From the NCBI GenBank assembly GCA_030619435.1, contig JAUXBI010000041.1, positions 1 through 9,603 on the forward strand: a DNA stretch of 9,603 bases. The letters are read 5' to 3'. The notes below the pieces were generated by a model, which was not told the origin of the DNA, did not search any database, and was given only the letters and a program-made list of their open reading frames with translations. The stretch's first letter is position 1; each line of letters starts with the position of its first letter. The translations under genes and the position numbers were made by a program. The stretch comes from Syntrophaceae bacterium (GTDB lineage: Bacteria; Desulfobacterota; Syntrophia; Syntrophales; UBA2210). Below, one piece after another: positions 1 through 6,477 of this stretch.

Positions 1-24
1 AAATATCAGAGTGTTGACAGGCAC
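1..24 (-). CDS. Start of an unidentified gene downstream of etfA (partial, runs off the left edge)
   Basis: On the minus strand a GTG codon at 24-22 is preceded by a perfect AAGGAG Shine-Dalgarno (31-36) with a 6-nt spacer. Only eight codons are visible, reading M-P-V-N-T-L-I-F with no stop. The gene starts 38 nt after the etfA stop and in the same direction, so it is probably the third gene of the etf operon. In many Deltaproteobacteria and syntrophs etfBA is followed by a membrane-anchored Fe-S oxidoreductase of the heterodisulfide-reductase type, and the hydrophobic start would fit one. That identity is a guess from context; eight residues cannot show it. Confidence 0.6.
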
Positions 25-30
25 GGTTTA

Positions 31-36
31 CTCCTT
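31..36 (-). promoter_or_regulatory. Shine-Dalgarno of the gene following etfA
   Basis: Minus-strand AAGGAG lies 6 nt ahead of the GTG at position 24. It is the strongest reason to believe that a new reading frame starts at the left edge of the window. Confidence 0.6.
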
Positions 37-62
37 TGTTGGTATACTCGAATACTGCATAG

Positions 63-1406
63 CTAACTTGCTTTCTTGCTACGCAACTCTTTCAGCCGGT
101 TTGTAATAGACGGAACCACCTGAAAGACATCACCGACGATGCCGTAGGTGGCCACTTCGAAGATCGCCGCGGATCTGTCACGATTTATCGCGATGATTAC
201 ATCCGAATCCTGCATGCCGACCAGATGCTGGATCGCTCCAGAGATTGCGCAGGCGATATATATCTTTGGCCTTACCGTCTTGCCTGTCTGGCCAACCTGA
301 CGCTCCACGGGAAGGTATCCAGCCTCCACGGCAGCACGTGAACAACCGACAACACCCCCCAGTTCATCGGCCAGTTCCTGCAGAATACCAAAGTTTTCTT
401 CGTTTAACATGCCGCGTCCCCCGGAGACGATAACCTCCGCCGCCGCAACATCTATATCATCCGCCCCCTGCTTGCGATCATCAATCACTTCCAGCACCTT
501 GATCAGGATATCGTCCTCCCTGATAGGTGGTGATTCCCTGATGATTTCCCCGCTGCGAGCGGTGTCCCTCACAGGCATGGGCATCACGTGCGGCCGAACA
601 GTAGACATCTGAGGCCTGGTACGCTCGGTCATAATTGTTGCCATGATGTTACCACCGAAAGCGGGACGGGTCTGCAACAAGAAACCTTTATCATCGATAG
701 CCAGGCCAGTGCAATCCGCTGTCAAACCTGTAAGCAGATCTGTGGCCACCGCCCCCGCAAGATCTCTACCCAGACCGGTGGCGCCTACAAGTATGATCTC
801 CGGCTTGTACTTTTCCACCAGGTGGCGTACAGCCTTGTAGTACGACTCGGTGCGGTAATTATGAAAAACGGGTTCATCTATCAAATAGCTTTTCGAGGCT
901 CCATGGTAGAACGATTCGTCACAAAGATGCTCCACCTTATCTCCGATGACGATCGTGCACAGCTCGACTCCCAGGGTTTTAGCAAGGTCAGCGCCTATTC
1001 CCAGCAACTCCCAGGAGACGGTGGCCGCTTCGCCCCCCGTCTGTTCCACAAAGACCCAGACGCCCTTATACTCCCCTATCTTAGCCAGTATGGCGGCTTC
1101 TTCGTCGGTTAACTCTTCCGCCTTCTCAACCTCAGATCCGGCAGCCTTCTGTGCCTCCCATTGTTTGAGAATCTCGAGCTCTTCCGGGGTCAGGTACATT
1201 TCTATGGCTTCGGATGGACATACCTTCACGCACTTGCCGCAACCGATACAGTCAGTTATATCGATGATCGGCTCGCCGTTATCATCCATTGTTATGCAGT
1301 CTTTGGGACAGGATGTCTCGCAACGAGCACCGCACGCAATGCACTTACCGGGAATGAGCCTGGCTACTCCTCTGGGTTTCTTTATCTTTTTTTTCTTCTC
1401 GTCCAT
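63..1406 (-). CDS. etfA: Electron transfer flavoprotein alpha subunit with N-terminal 2x[4Fe-4S] ferredoxin domain
   Basis: This is the FAD-binding alpha subunit of a soluble electron transfer flavoprotein that works with EtfB. At 447 residues it is over 100 longer than a plain EtfA (about 310-340) because a ferredoxin domain has been added. Residues 22-33 hold Cys22, Cys25, Cys29 and Cys33, and residues 53-63 hold the classic CxxCxxCxxxCP (Cys53, 56, 59, 63). A charged linker of about 70-110 follows, then the EtfA N-terminal domain (about 113-290). The C-terminal FAD domain has SGGRGM (328-333), the VEAG..PVERQVGQTGKTV stretch (360-378), ISGAIQH (388-394) and the AINRD segment (406-410). The ATG at 1406 has only a weak ribosome site and lies 28 nt after the etfB stop, so coupled expression from the etfB promoter is likely. 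The ferredoxin domain suggests electron exchange with a low-potential or membrane Fe-S partner; that role is inferred. Confidence 0.96.
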   Translation of the reverse strand: MDEKKKKIKKPRGVARLIPGKCIACGARCETSCPKDCITMDDNGEPIIDITDCIGCGKCVKVCPSEAIEMYLTPEELEILKQWEAQKAAGSEVEKAEELTDEEAAILAKIGEYKGVWVFVEQTGGEAATVSWELLGIGADLAKTLGVELCTIVIGDKVEHLCDESFYHGASKSYLIDEPVFHNYRTESYYKAVRHLVEKYKPEIILVGATGLGRDLAGAVATDLLTGLTADCTGLAIDDKGFLLQTRPAFGGNIMATIMTERTRPQMSTVRPHVMPMPVRDTARSGEIIRESPPIREDDILIKVLEVIDDRKQGADDIDVAAAEVIVSGGRGMLNEENFGILQELADELGGVVGCSRAAVEAGYLPVERQVGQTGKTVRPKIYIACAISGAIQHLVGMQDSDVIIAINRDRSAAIFEVATYGIVGDVFQVVPSITNRLKELRSKKAS

Positions 1407-1434
1407 ATTTTTATCCGTGTCTAGTGTCTAGAGT

Positions 1435-2247
1435 TTAAACAGAAATGATGTCCTTCTGTAGCAGAACATCGATTAGCAGGCTGGCAGCTTCATCGGGTTT
1501 ATTTTGACCGTCGCCCAGTATTTCCCCCTCTGTTCTCTCCGGGGAAAATATCTTCCGTACCTGGGTAGCGGAACCCTCAAGCCCTATAAGACCTGTTGGC
1601 AACCCCATAATACTGTTGTCCCATAACTTCACCTCGGCGTCCCCGGATATCAACCGCATGGGTACCGTCGGGTACCGGGGCTGATTGATCTCGCGGACTA
1701 CCGTGATCAACGTCGGCAACGGAGTTTCTACTATTTCGTGCCGTCCTTCAAGTTTACGCCTGACCCTCATCTTCTTTGCCGCCAGATCCAGTTCCTGAAT
1801 CTGGTCAACAAGGGTAAGCTGGGTGTATCCGAGACGTGTCGCGATGCCCGGTCCCACCTGAGCAGTGTCTCCATCGATGCTCTGGCGACCGCAGAGTACC
1901 ACCGCCACTTCCTCCTCCTGTGAAAGCTTCGCTATCGCTTCCGCCAGAACCTTGCTGGTAGCCAGCGTATCAGCCCCGCCGAAAACCCGGTCGCTCAGCA
2001 ACACAGCATCGTCGGCTCCCAGCGCCAAGGCTTTTTTCAAGGTAAATGAGGTATTCGGGGGACCCATAGAAATCGCTATTACTCGAAATCCATACTTGTC
2101 TTTGAGCTTAAGGGCCTCCTCCAACGCGGGACTATCGAAAGGATTAACGATAAACGGCACACCCTCTCTGATGAGCGTCCCGGTTACCGGGTCTGTTTTG
2201 ACCTGAGTGGTATCCGGTACCTGTTTGATGCATGCAACTACTATCAC
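1435..2247 (-). CDS. etfB: Electron transfer flavoprotein beta subunit
   Basis: This is the beta subunit of the electron transfer flavoprotein, partner of the adjacent EtfA, with 270 residues (normal for the family, about 250-270). It begins with the family signature VVACIKQVPDTTQVK and has NPFDSPALEEALKLKD (35-50) and the nucleotide-binding loop CGRQSIDGDTAQVGP (119-133). The start is a GTG at 2247, 6 nt after a clear Shine-Dalgarno (AGAGGTG, 2254-2260). The frame stays open upstream to an ATG at 2373, but those 42 extra residues have no EtfB resemblance and would span the promoter. The DGDTAQVGP loop differs from the DDDCNQTGQ-type loop of mitochondrial AMP-binding EtfB and resembles that of Etfs from anaerobes, some of which bifurcate electrons. 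Whether this one does cannot be told from one motif. The gene is probably the first of an etfB-etfA-(third gene) operon. Confidence 0.95.
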   Translation of the reverse strand: MIVVACIKQVPDTTQVKTDPVTGTLIREGVPFIVNPFDSPALEEALKLKDKYGFRVIAISMGPPNTSFTLKKALALGADDAVLLSDRVFGGADTLATSKVLAEAIAKLSQEEEVAVVLCGRQSIDGDTAQVGPGIATRLGYTQLTLVDQIQELDLAAKKMRVRRKLEGRHEIVETPLPTLITVVREINQPRYPTVPMRLISGDAEVKLWDNSIMGLPTGLIGLEGSATQVRKIFSPERTEGEILGDGQNKPDEAASLLIDVLLQKDIISV

Positions 2248-2253
2248 TATATA

Positions 2254-2260
2254 CACCTCT
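2254..2260 (-). promoter_or_regulatory. Shine-Dalgarno that sets the etfB GTG start
   Basis: Minus-strand AGAGGTG is 6 nt before the GTG at 2247. It picks this start over the ATG at 2373, which would add 42 residues unlike any EtfB. Confidence 0.8.
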
Positions 2261-2314
2261 AAAAAGGGAATCTCCCCGTGCAATTCACAGGGTCTGTTCT
2301 TTGCAACGACGAAC

Positions 2315-2343
2315 GATATGCCAAAAATATTGTCGTGTGTCAA
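2315..2343 (-). promoter_or_regulatory. Candidate sigma70-type promoter of etfBA
   Basis: On the minus strand a perfect -35 box TTGACA (2338-2343) is followed after 17 nt by CATATC (2315-2320), a mediocre -10 with 3 of 6 matches. Transcription would start near 2308 and give a leader of about 60 nt before the GTG at 2247. The exact -35 and ideal spacing favour it; the weak -10 suggests it may need activation or be a low-level promoter. Confidence 0.45.
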
Positions 2344-2415
2344 GTCAAATAATGATAAATTCGTAAAAACCACATTTTGACCAGTGTGCCATACCTGTGG
2401 GGGTAAAAGCTCGGC

Positions 2416-2441
2416 AGTTACTTGTAATCATACAAGTAACT
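2416..2441. repeat. Perfect inverted repeat (11-bp arms, 4-bp spacer), probable operator upstream of etfBA
   Basis: AGTTACTTGTA, spacer ATCA and TACAAGTAACT form a flawless 26-bp dyad. It lies in the engB-etfB intergenic region, about 73 bp upstream of the candidate -35 of etfB and 125 bp past the engB stop. The arms are AT-rich, no U-tract directly follows in either direction, and the length and two-fold symmetry fit the binding site of a dimeric regulator, such as a TetR-family protein of fatty-acid or acyl-CoA metabolism. The regulator is not in this window. A weak terminator for engB is the alternative: minus-strand CTTTT follows several bases later. Confidence 0.6.
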
Positions 2442-2565
2442 CCCGGCACAATCTCCAATCCGGCACTATTAACTCATCAATAACAAACAATTATTTACAA
2501 GTTTCTGGATTTGGACTGCTGGGCTTATTTGAAAGGTCTTTAATGCCGTATAGCAGAAGTAAGGG

Positions 2566-3156
2566 TCAGGGAGCAGGGTAACAGGCGTCTTCTATTACCT
2601 TCCACAGATCATTCTTGCCGTAGCGCGTACGGGCGGAAAAGGGAACAAGCTCGTCATAGGAAACTCCCAGATGTTCTCCTATCTTTCGCCTGGATATATT
2701 GACCTGGCCTCTGGAAAACTTGTCCGTCTTCGTCAGCACGAGCACTATTTTAATATTATTACTGCGTAGCCACTGGATAAGCTGATCATCATTTTCCGAT
2801 GGATCTCTCCTTATATCAAGTATCATGACCACAAGGCGCAGGTTCTCACGCCCTTCAAGATACCCTTCCACCATCGCTTTCCATCCCCTTTTTACGGAGA
2901 CGGGCACCTTCGCGTACCCGTAGCCGGGAAGGTCGACAAAAGAAAGGTTTTTATTTATCACGAAGAAATTTACAAGCTGGGTGCGTCCGGGCGTATTGCT
3001 CGTCTTTGCAAGCCTCTTCCTGTTCACAAGGGCATTTATGAGAGAAGACTTTCCCACATTCGACCTGCCCACAAACGCCACCTCCGGCAACAGATTATTC
3101 GGATACTGTGAGGGATCGACAGCGCTCTTTATGAATTCCGTGGATGTAACCTTCAT
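2566..3156 (-). CDS. engB: Ribosome-biogenesis GTP-binding protein EngB (YihA/YsxC family)
   Basis: This is a small GTPase needed for late assembly of the large ribosomal subunit. The 196 residues match the usual length (about 195-210). All G motifs are visible: G1 GRSNVGKS (30-37), G2 TPGRTQ (55-60), G3 DLPGYG (75-80), G4 TKTD (142-145) and G5 SAR (174-176). GYGYAKVP and the GRENLRLVV region are typical of this TrmE-Era-EngA-EngB subfamily. The ATG at 3156 is preferred: AAGGAG sits 5 nt before it, whereas the GTG two codons upstream overlaps that site. The gene diverges from the ClC gene and has its own candidate promoter. No terminator is obvious before etfB, 318 bp downstream, so read-through is possible. 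Confidence 0.97.
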   Translation of the reverse strand: MKVTSTEFIKSAVDPSQYPNNLLPEVAFVGRSNVGKSSLINALVNRKRLAKTSNTPGRTQLVNFFVINKNLSFVDLPGYGYAKVPVSVKRGWKAMVEGYLEGRENLRLVVMILDIRRDPSENDDQLIQWLRSNNIKIVLVLTKTDKFSRGQVNISRRKIGEHLGVSYDELVPFSARTRYGKNDLWKVIEDACYPAP

Positions 3157-3161
3157 GGACA

Positions 3162-3167
3162 CTCCTT
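3162..3167 (-). promoter_or_regulatory. Shine-Dalgarno that sets the engB ATG start
   Basis: AAGGAG on the minus strand lies 5 nt ahead of the ATG at 3156. It excludes the GTG at 3162, whose first base is the last base of this very site. Confidence 0.75.
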
Positions 3168-3176
3168 TTAGAAAGT

Positions 3177-3206
3177 ATTATAACACAACACAGGGGCAAA
3201 CCGCAA
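3177..3206 (-). promoter_or_regulatory. Candidate engB promoter
   Basis: Minus-strand TATAAT (3177-3182) is a perfect -10. An 18-nt spacer separates it from TTGCGG (3201-3206), a half-matching -35. Transcription would start near 3170, giving a very short leader of about 14 nt that still contains the Shine-Dalgarno. Confidence 0.5.
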
Positions 3207-3244
3207 AACACACCGGGATCCGGTTCATGATTTGCAGATTCTGC

Positions 3245-3274
3245 TTGCAAAAGGACTGCATTAAGAGCTATCAT
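3245..3274 (+). promoter_or_regulatory. Candidate promoter of the ClC transporter gene
   Basis: TTGCAA (3245-3250) and TATCAT (3269-3274, 5 of 6 matches) are 18 nt apart on the plus strand. They would start transcription near 3281, about 70 nt ahead of the ATG at 3353. This is a consensus match only. Confidence 0.4.
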
Positions 3275-3352
3275 AAATGGTTTTCTGTTACTTAAAGGCC
3301 TTCCATAAAACGCAAATCAGATATCGATCCCGGAGCGCAACATCGGAAACTT

Positions 3353-5146
3353 ATGCAAAAATTTTTTAAAAAGATATCCCTGTCCAATCTGAGCGTAAAT
3401 GAACATGCCGTAATGATATTCATGGCGATTATCGTCGGGATACTTGGAGGATATGGCGCGGTTCTGTTCAGGTGGATGATATGGTTCTTTCAAAAAGCCT
3501 CTTTCGGAAATGGAGCGGGAAATCTTCTGTCTAAATTGATGGTTCTGCCTTGGTACGAGAGGATTATCCCCCCCATTATAGGGGGTGCGGTGGTCGGCCT
3601 TATCGTCTATTTCTTTGCAAGGGAAGCAAAAGGACACGGGGTCCCTGAGGTAATGGAGGCAGTCGCTCTTAAGGGAGGGATCATAAGAAAACGTGTTGTG
3701 CTGATAAAATCGCTCGCCTCTGCCATATGCATAGGGACAGGCGGTTCGGCGGGCAGGGAGGGGCCTATTGTACAGATAGGTTCCGCCATAGGATCATCTT
3801 TCGGGCAGGTTATGAAGGTTTCCGCCGACAGGATGAGAACGCTGGTGGGATGCGGCGCAGCCGCGGGAATAGCGGCAACATTCAACGCCCCCTTAGCCGG
3901 TGTCATGTTCGCCATGGAAATTATCCTGGGTGAATTCGGCATCGCCACATTCAGCCCCATCGTGGTCTCTTCCGTCATGGCAACTGTTATTTCCAGGGCA
4001 CATCTGGGAGATTATCCAGCCTTCGTTATCCCACACTACACGCTGGTAAGCACAATGGAAATACCCCTCTATATGGTGCTGGGAATCATTGCGGGAGTGG
4101 TTGGTGTAATCTTCACTTCATCTCTATACAAGATCGAAGATCTCTTTGATTCCATAAAAATCCCCGATTATACGAAAGCGGCGATAGGCGGTCTGCTGAT
4201 AGGAATCATTGGAATATTCTTTCCGCATGTCTACGGCGTGGGTTACGGCGCAATCGAACTTGCCCTGCTGGAAAACCTTTCCTGGTATATACTGATTGCT
4301 CTCATCTTTGCCAAGATACTCGCGACCTCTTTTACCATAGGTTCCGGCGGATCCGGAGGCATTTTTGCCCCGTCACTTTTTATCGGGGCCATGCTGGGCG
4401 GAGCCTTCGGGTGTATGGTTCACTACTTGTTTCCTGACATCACAGCCACATCCGGGGCCTACAGCCTGGTTGGCATGGGAGCGCTGGTAGCCGGCGCCAC
4501 CCACGGCCCGATTACAGCGATACTCATACTGTTTGAAATGACAGGTAATTACAAGATTATACTCCCCCTCATGCTTTCCTGCATTCTGAGCTCTGTTATA
4601 GCATCACAGATTAAACGAGAATCCATCTATACCTTAAAACTGATACGAAGAGGGACGGATATCAGGGCGGGGAAGGAAGTCAACATCATGAAATCCCTTC
4701 TCGTTGAGGATGCCATGACAAAAGAGGTGGCAACGGTGTCTGAAAATATGCACCTCAATAAGCTGCTCAAGTACACCTTTTCAAGCAAGCACTCGAGTTT
4801 TCCCGTGGTCGACGACAGTGGTCTGCTAAGCGGGATAGTAACCTTTCAGGATTTTCAGGAGGTGGTTTTCGAGGAGGGTCTGGGAGATCTCGTTGTGGTG
4901 AAGGATATCTCCATACCCAATGTAATAACCATAACAGGAAATAAAAATCTGGATGAGGCGCTGAAAAAGATAGGCCTGAAGAACATAGAACAGCTTCCGG
5001 TGGTTGACGAGAATAACCCACGAAAGATAGTGGGCATACTCTCACGAAGGGATATATTCTCGGCATATAATAAGGCGCTTATAAACAAGTCCCTGGCGGA
5101 GGGGGTCGGCCTTGATCAGCCAAACAAGAAACAACACAAGGGGTGA
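3353..5146 (+). CDS. ClC-family chloride channel/transporter with C-terminal CBS pair
   Basis: This is a membrane protein that moves chloride (or a related anion) across the cytoplasmic membrane. The ClC domain spans about 15-430. It has GHGVP (94-98, the GSGIP selectivity loop), GSAGREGP (131-138, with the gating glutamate Glu136), GSGGSGGIFAP (330-340, the GxFxP loop) and Tyr426, matching the anion-coordinating tyrosine. Two cytoplasmic CBS domains follow (about 451-505 and 515-572) and may bind adenine nucleotides to regulate gating. Compared with E. coli ClcA, the serine of the selectivity loop is His95, and the internal proton glutamate (ClcA Glu203) aligns with Ile190, next to conserved Glu189. 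These residues fit a channel or an atypically coupled transporter. At 597 residues it is normal for a bacterial ClC-CBS protein. The ATG has only a weak GGAA ribosome site. It stands alone on its strand, divergent from engB and convergent with tyrS. Confidence 0.95.
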   Translation: MQKFFKKISLSNLSVNEHAVMIFMAIIVGILGGYGAVLFRWMIWFFQKASFGNGAGNLLSKLMVLPWYERIIPPIIGGAVVGLIVYFFAREAKGHGVPEVMEAVALKGGIIRKRVVLIKSLASAICIGTGGSAGREGPIVQIGSAIGSSFGQVMKVSADRMRTLVGCGAAAGIAATFNAPLAGVMFAMEIILGEFGIATFSPIVVSSVMATVISRAHLGDYPAFVIPHYTLVSTMEIPLYMVLGIIAGVVGVIFTSSLYKIEDLFDSIKIPDYTKAAIGGLLIGIIGIFFPHVYGVGYGAIELALLENLSWYILIALIFAKILATSFTIGSGGSGGIFAPSLFIGAMLGGAFGCMVHYLFPDITATSGAYSLVGMGALVAGATHGPITAILILFEMTGNYKIILPLMLSCILSSVIASQIKRESIYTLKLIRRGTDIRAGKEVNIMKSLLVEDAMTKEVATVSENMHLNKLLKYTFSSKHSSFPVVDDSGLLSGIVTFQDFQEVVFEEGLGDLVVVKDISIPNVITITGNKNLDEALKKIGLKNIEQLPVVDENNPRKIVGILSRRDIFSAYNKALINKSLAEGVGLDQPNKKQHKG

Positions 5147-5150
5147 TGGT

Positions 5151-5164
5151 CTGCCTGGAGGCAG
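5151..5164. repeat. Hairpin in the gap between the convergent ClC and tyrS genes
   Basis: CTGCC-TGGA-GGCAG (5-bp stem, 4-nt loop) fills most of the 18-bp gap between the two stop codons. Being symmetric, it would form in both transcripts. It has no U-tract on either side, so it is not a classic intrinsic terminator. It might act as a 3'-end stabiliser or a Rho-assisted end. Confidence 0.4.
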
Positions 5165-6472
5165 TCAGGCGGGGAGGATCCTCCCCTCTACCACCCGAAT
5201 GAGAACGTGCTGCTTCTTCCCCTTTCTCGCACGGACGATGCCGTCTACGATATCGCCGATCCCGACTTTCTCATCAAAGGTACCAATCTGCCGGCCGTTG
5301 ATGTAGGCTCCCCCCTGTTGAATTAATCGCCGCGCTTGACTTCGTGTCGCACACAAATCAATATCATGAAAAAACTCAAAAGCTGGGATACCTGTCACAA
5401 ATTCTTCCCTAGTCTTTTCCACCGTGGGAACCGCCGACGCATCGACATCGGAGCCGGTCCTGGGTATGGAGCTTGACGGGAACAGGTTGGAACTTACAGG
5501 TTTTAATCCGAAGGTGTTCACCGCCGCTCCCCAGGCAGCAACCGCCGCGTCTTGTCCATGTGTAATCCTTGTCGTTTCAAAAGCCAGAACCGCCTTTGCC
5601 ATATTCAACTCGGAATCCACGAGTTTCTCCGCTTCCTTTACCTCTTCCATTGGCAAAAGGGTAAACAGAGCAAGAAATCTTACGACATCCAGATCTTCCG
5701 TGTTTATCCAGTATTGGAAATAATCATAGGGCGTGGTAAGTCCAGCATCCAGCCACACGGTACCTTTCTCGGTTTTGCCCATCTTGTGTCCCTGAGATGT
5801 GGTCAGGAGGGGAAAGGTTATTCCATAGGTCTTTTTATCTTCGAGCCTCCTTGTGAGGTCTATTCCCGCTACAATATTGCCCCACTGGTCATTGCCTCCC
5901 ATCTGGAGGATGCACCCATAATTTCTGCAGAGGTAATAAAAGTCATAGGATTGCAGAAGCATATAATTGAATTCGATAAAACTGAGTCCCTTTTCCAGAC
6001 GCATCTTGCAGCTCTCTGCGGCAAGCATCCTGTTAACACTGAAACAACATCCTACGTCTCTCAGAAATTCTACATAGTTGAGTCTGGACAGCCAATCCGC
6101 GTTGTTCAACAGAAGCGCCCTGTCCTCTTTGAAATCCAGATACTGCGAGAGCTGTTTCTTTATAGCCTCCGCGTTTGTGTCTATTTCATCCCGCGTCAAT
6201 ATGCAGCGCATCTCGGTCTTGCCGCTCGGATCGCCTATAAGGCCGGTGCCGCCGCCGACAAGGGCGATGGTTTTGTGCCCGCAGTGTTGCATATGCATGA
6301 GTGACATTATCGGAACAAGGCTCCCTGTGTGAAGACTCGCTGCGGTGGGATCAAAACCGATATAACAGGTGATATTTTCTCTTTCCAGAAGACCCCTTAT
6401 GGACTTCTCATCCGTCACCTGCTCTATAAAACCTCTCTCATAAAGTACGTCATATGCGCTTTTCCAGCCCAT
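5165..6472 (-). CDS. tyrS: Tyrosine--tRNA ligase
   Basis: It charges tRNA-Tyr with tyrosine using ATP (class Ic synthetase, cytoplasmic). The catalytic domain begins with YIGFDPTAASLHTGSLVP; HTGS (48-51) stands for the HIGH motif. YMLLQSYDF (170-178) supplies the tyrosine-binding Tyr170, Gln174 and Asp177, GGNDQWGN is at 192-199, and KMGKT (230-234) is the KMSKS loop. An anticodon-binding helical part follows, then a poorly conserved Ser/Pro-rich linker (about 323-355) and an S4 RNA-binding domain (about 365-430, ATRSQARRLIQQGGAYING). At 435 residues it is slightly longer than the usual 400-425 because of that linker. The ATG at 6472 is chosen: GGAAGG lies 9 nt upstream of it, while the TTG at 6481 directly abuts that site. 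It begins 5 nt after the ymdB stop, so it is probably translationally coupled. The last codons contain a 16-bp palindrome. Confidence 0.97.
   Translation of the reverse strand: MGWKSAYDVLYERGFIEQVTDEKSIRGLLERENITCYIGFDPTAASLHTGSLVPIMSLMHMQHCGHKTIALVGGGTGLIGDPSGKTEMRCILTRDEIDTNAEAIKKQLSQYLDFKEDRALLLNNADWLSRLNYVEFLRDVGCCFSVNRMLAAESCKMRLEKGLSFIEFNYMLLQSYDFYYLCRNYGCILQMGGNDQWGNIVAGIDLTRRLEDKKTYGITFPLLTTSQGHKMGKTEKGTVWLDAGLTTPYDYFQYWINTEDLDVVRFLALFTLLPMEEVKEAEKLVDSELNMAKAVLAFETTRITHGQDAAVAAWGAAVNTFGLKPVSSNLFPSSSIPRTGSDVDASAVPTVEKTREEFVTGIPAFEFFHDIDLCATRSQARRLIQQGGAYINGRQIGTFDEKVGIGDIVDGIVRARKGKKQHVLIRVVEGRILPA
5171..5186. repeat. 16-bp perfect palindrome at the 3' end of tyrS
   Basis: GGGGAGGATCCTCCCC is self-complementary and encodes the last residues of tyrosyl-tRNA synthetase. 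As RNA it could fold as a 6-bp GC-rich stem with a GAUC loop just before the stop codon, next to the hairpin at 5151-5164. Two adjacent stems at a convergent junction suggest transcript-end structure, but there is no U-tract, so this is only a possibility. Confidence 0.45.
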
Positions 6473-6477
6473 AACTA

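Larger units (their letters stand above)
2248..2565. other. 318-bp intergenic region between engB and etfB
   Basis: No convincing gene was found here on either strand. It holds the etfB Shine-Dalgarno, the candidate TTGACA promoter and the perfect inverted repeat at 2416-2441. The stretch 2443-2565 next to the engB stop is AT-rich in the middle and shows no GC-rich hairpin with a U-tract, so no intrinsic engB terminator is evident. A partial echo of the repeat (TTTACAAGTTT, about 2494-2504) lies upstream. Confidence 0.6.

Noticed and set aside
588..1112. A 174-codon open frame opposite etfA
   Set aside because: It lies wholly antisense to a strongly conserved gene and its product is unlike any family I recognise; it is a shadow of etfA codon use.
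1433..1440. GTTTAAAC palindrome over the etfB stop codon
   Set aside because: An 8-bp palindrome is expected by chance in a window of this size and nothing else marks it.
2248..2373. An in-frame 42-residue extension of EtfB starting at the ATG at 2373
   Set aside because: It bears no EtfB likeness, spans the candidate promoter, and the GTG at 2247 has a properly spaced Shine-Dalgarno.
2384..2581. A 65-codon plus-strand frame in the engB-etfB intergenic region
   Set aside because: It contains the palindrome, ends inside engB on the opposite strand, has no ribosome site and a low-complexity Ser/Asn-rich product.
5552..6304. A 250-codon open frame opposite tyrS
   Set aside because: It is antisense to the tyrosyl-tRNA synthetase catalytic core, with no sensible domain, so it is a shadow frame.
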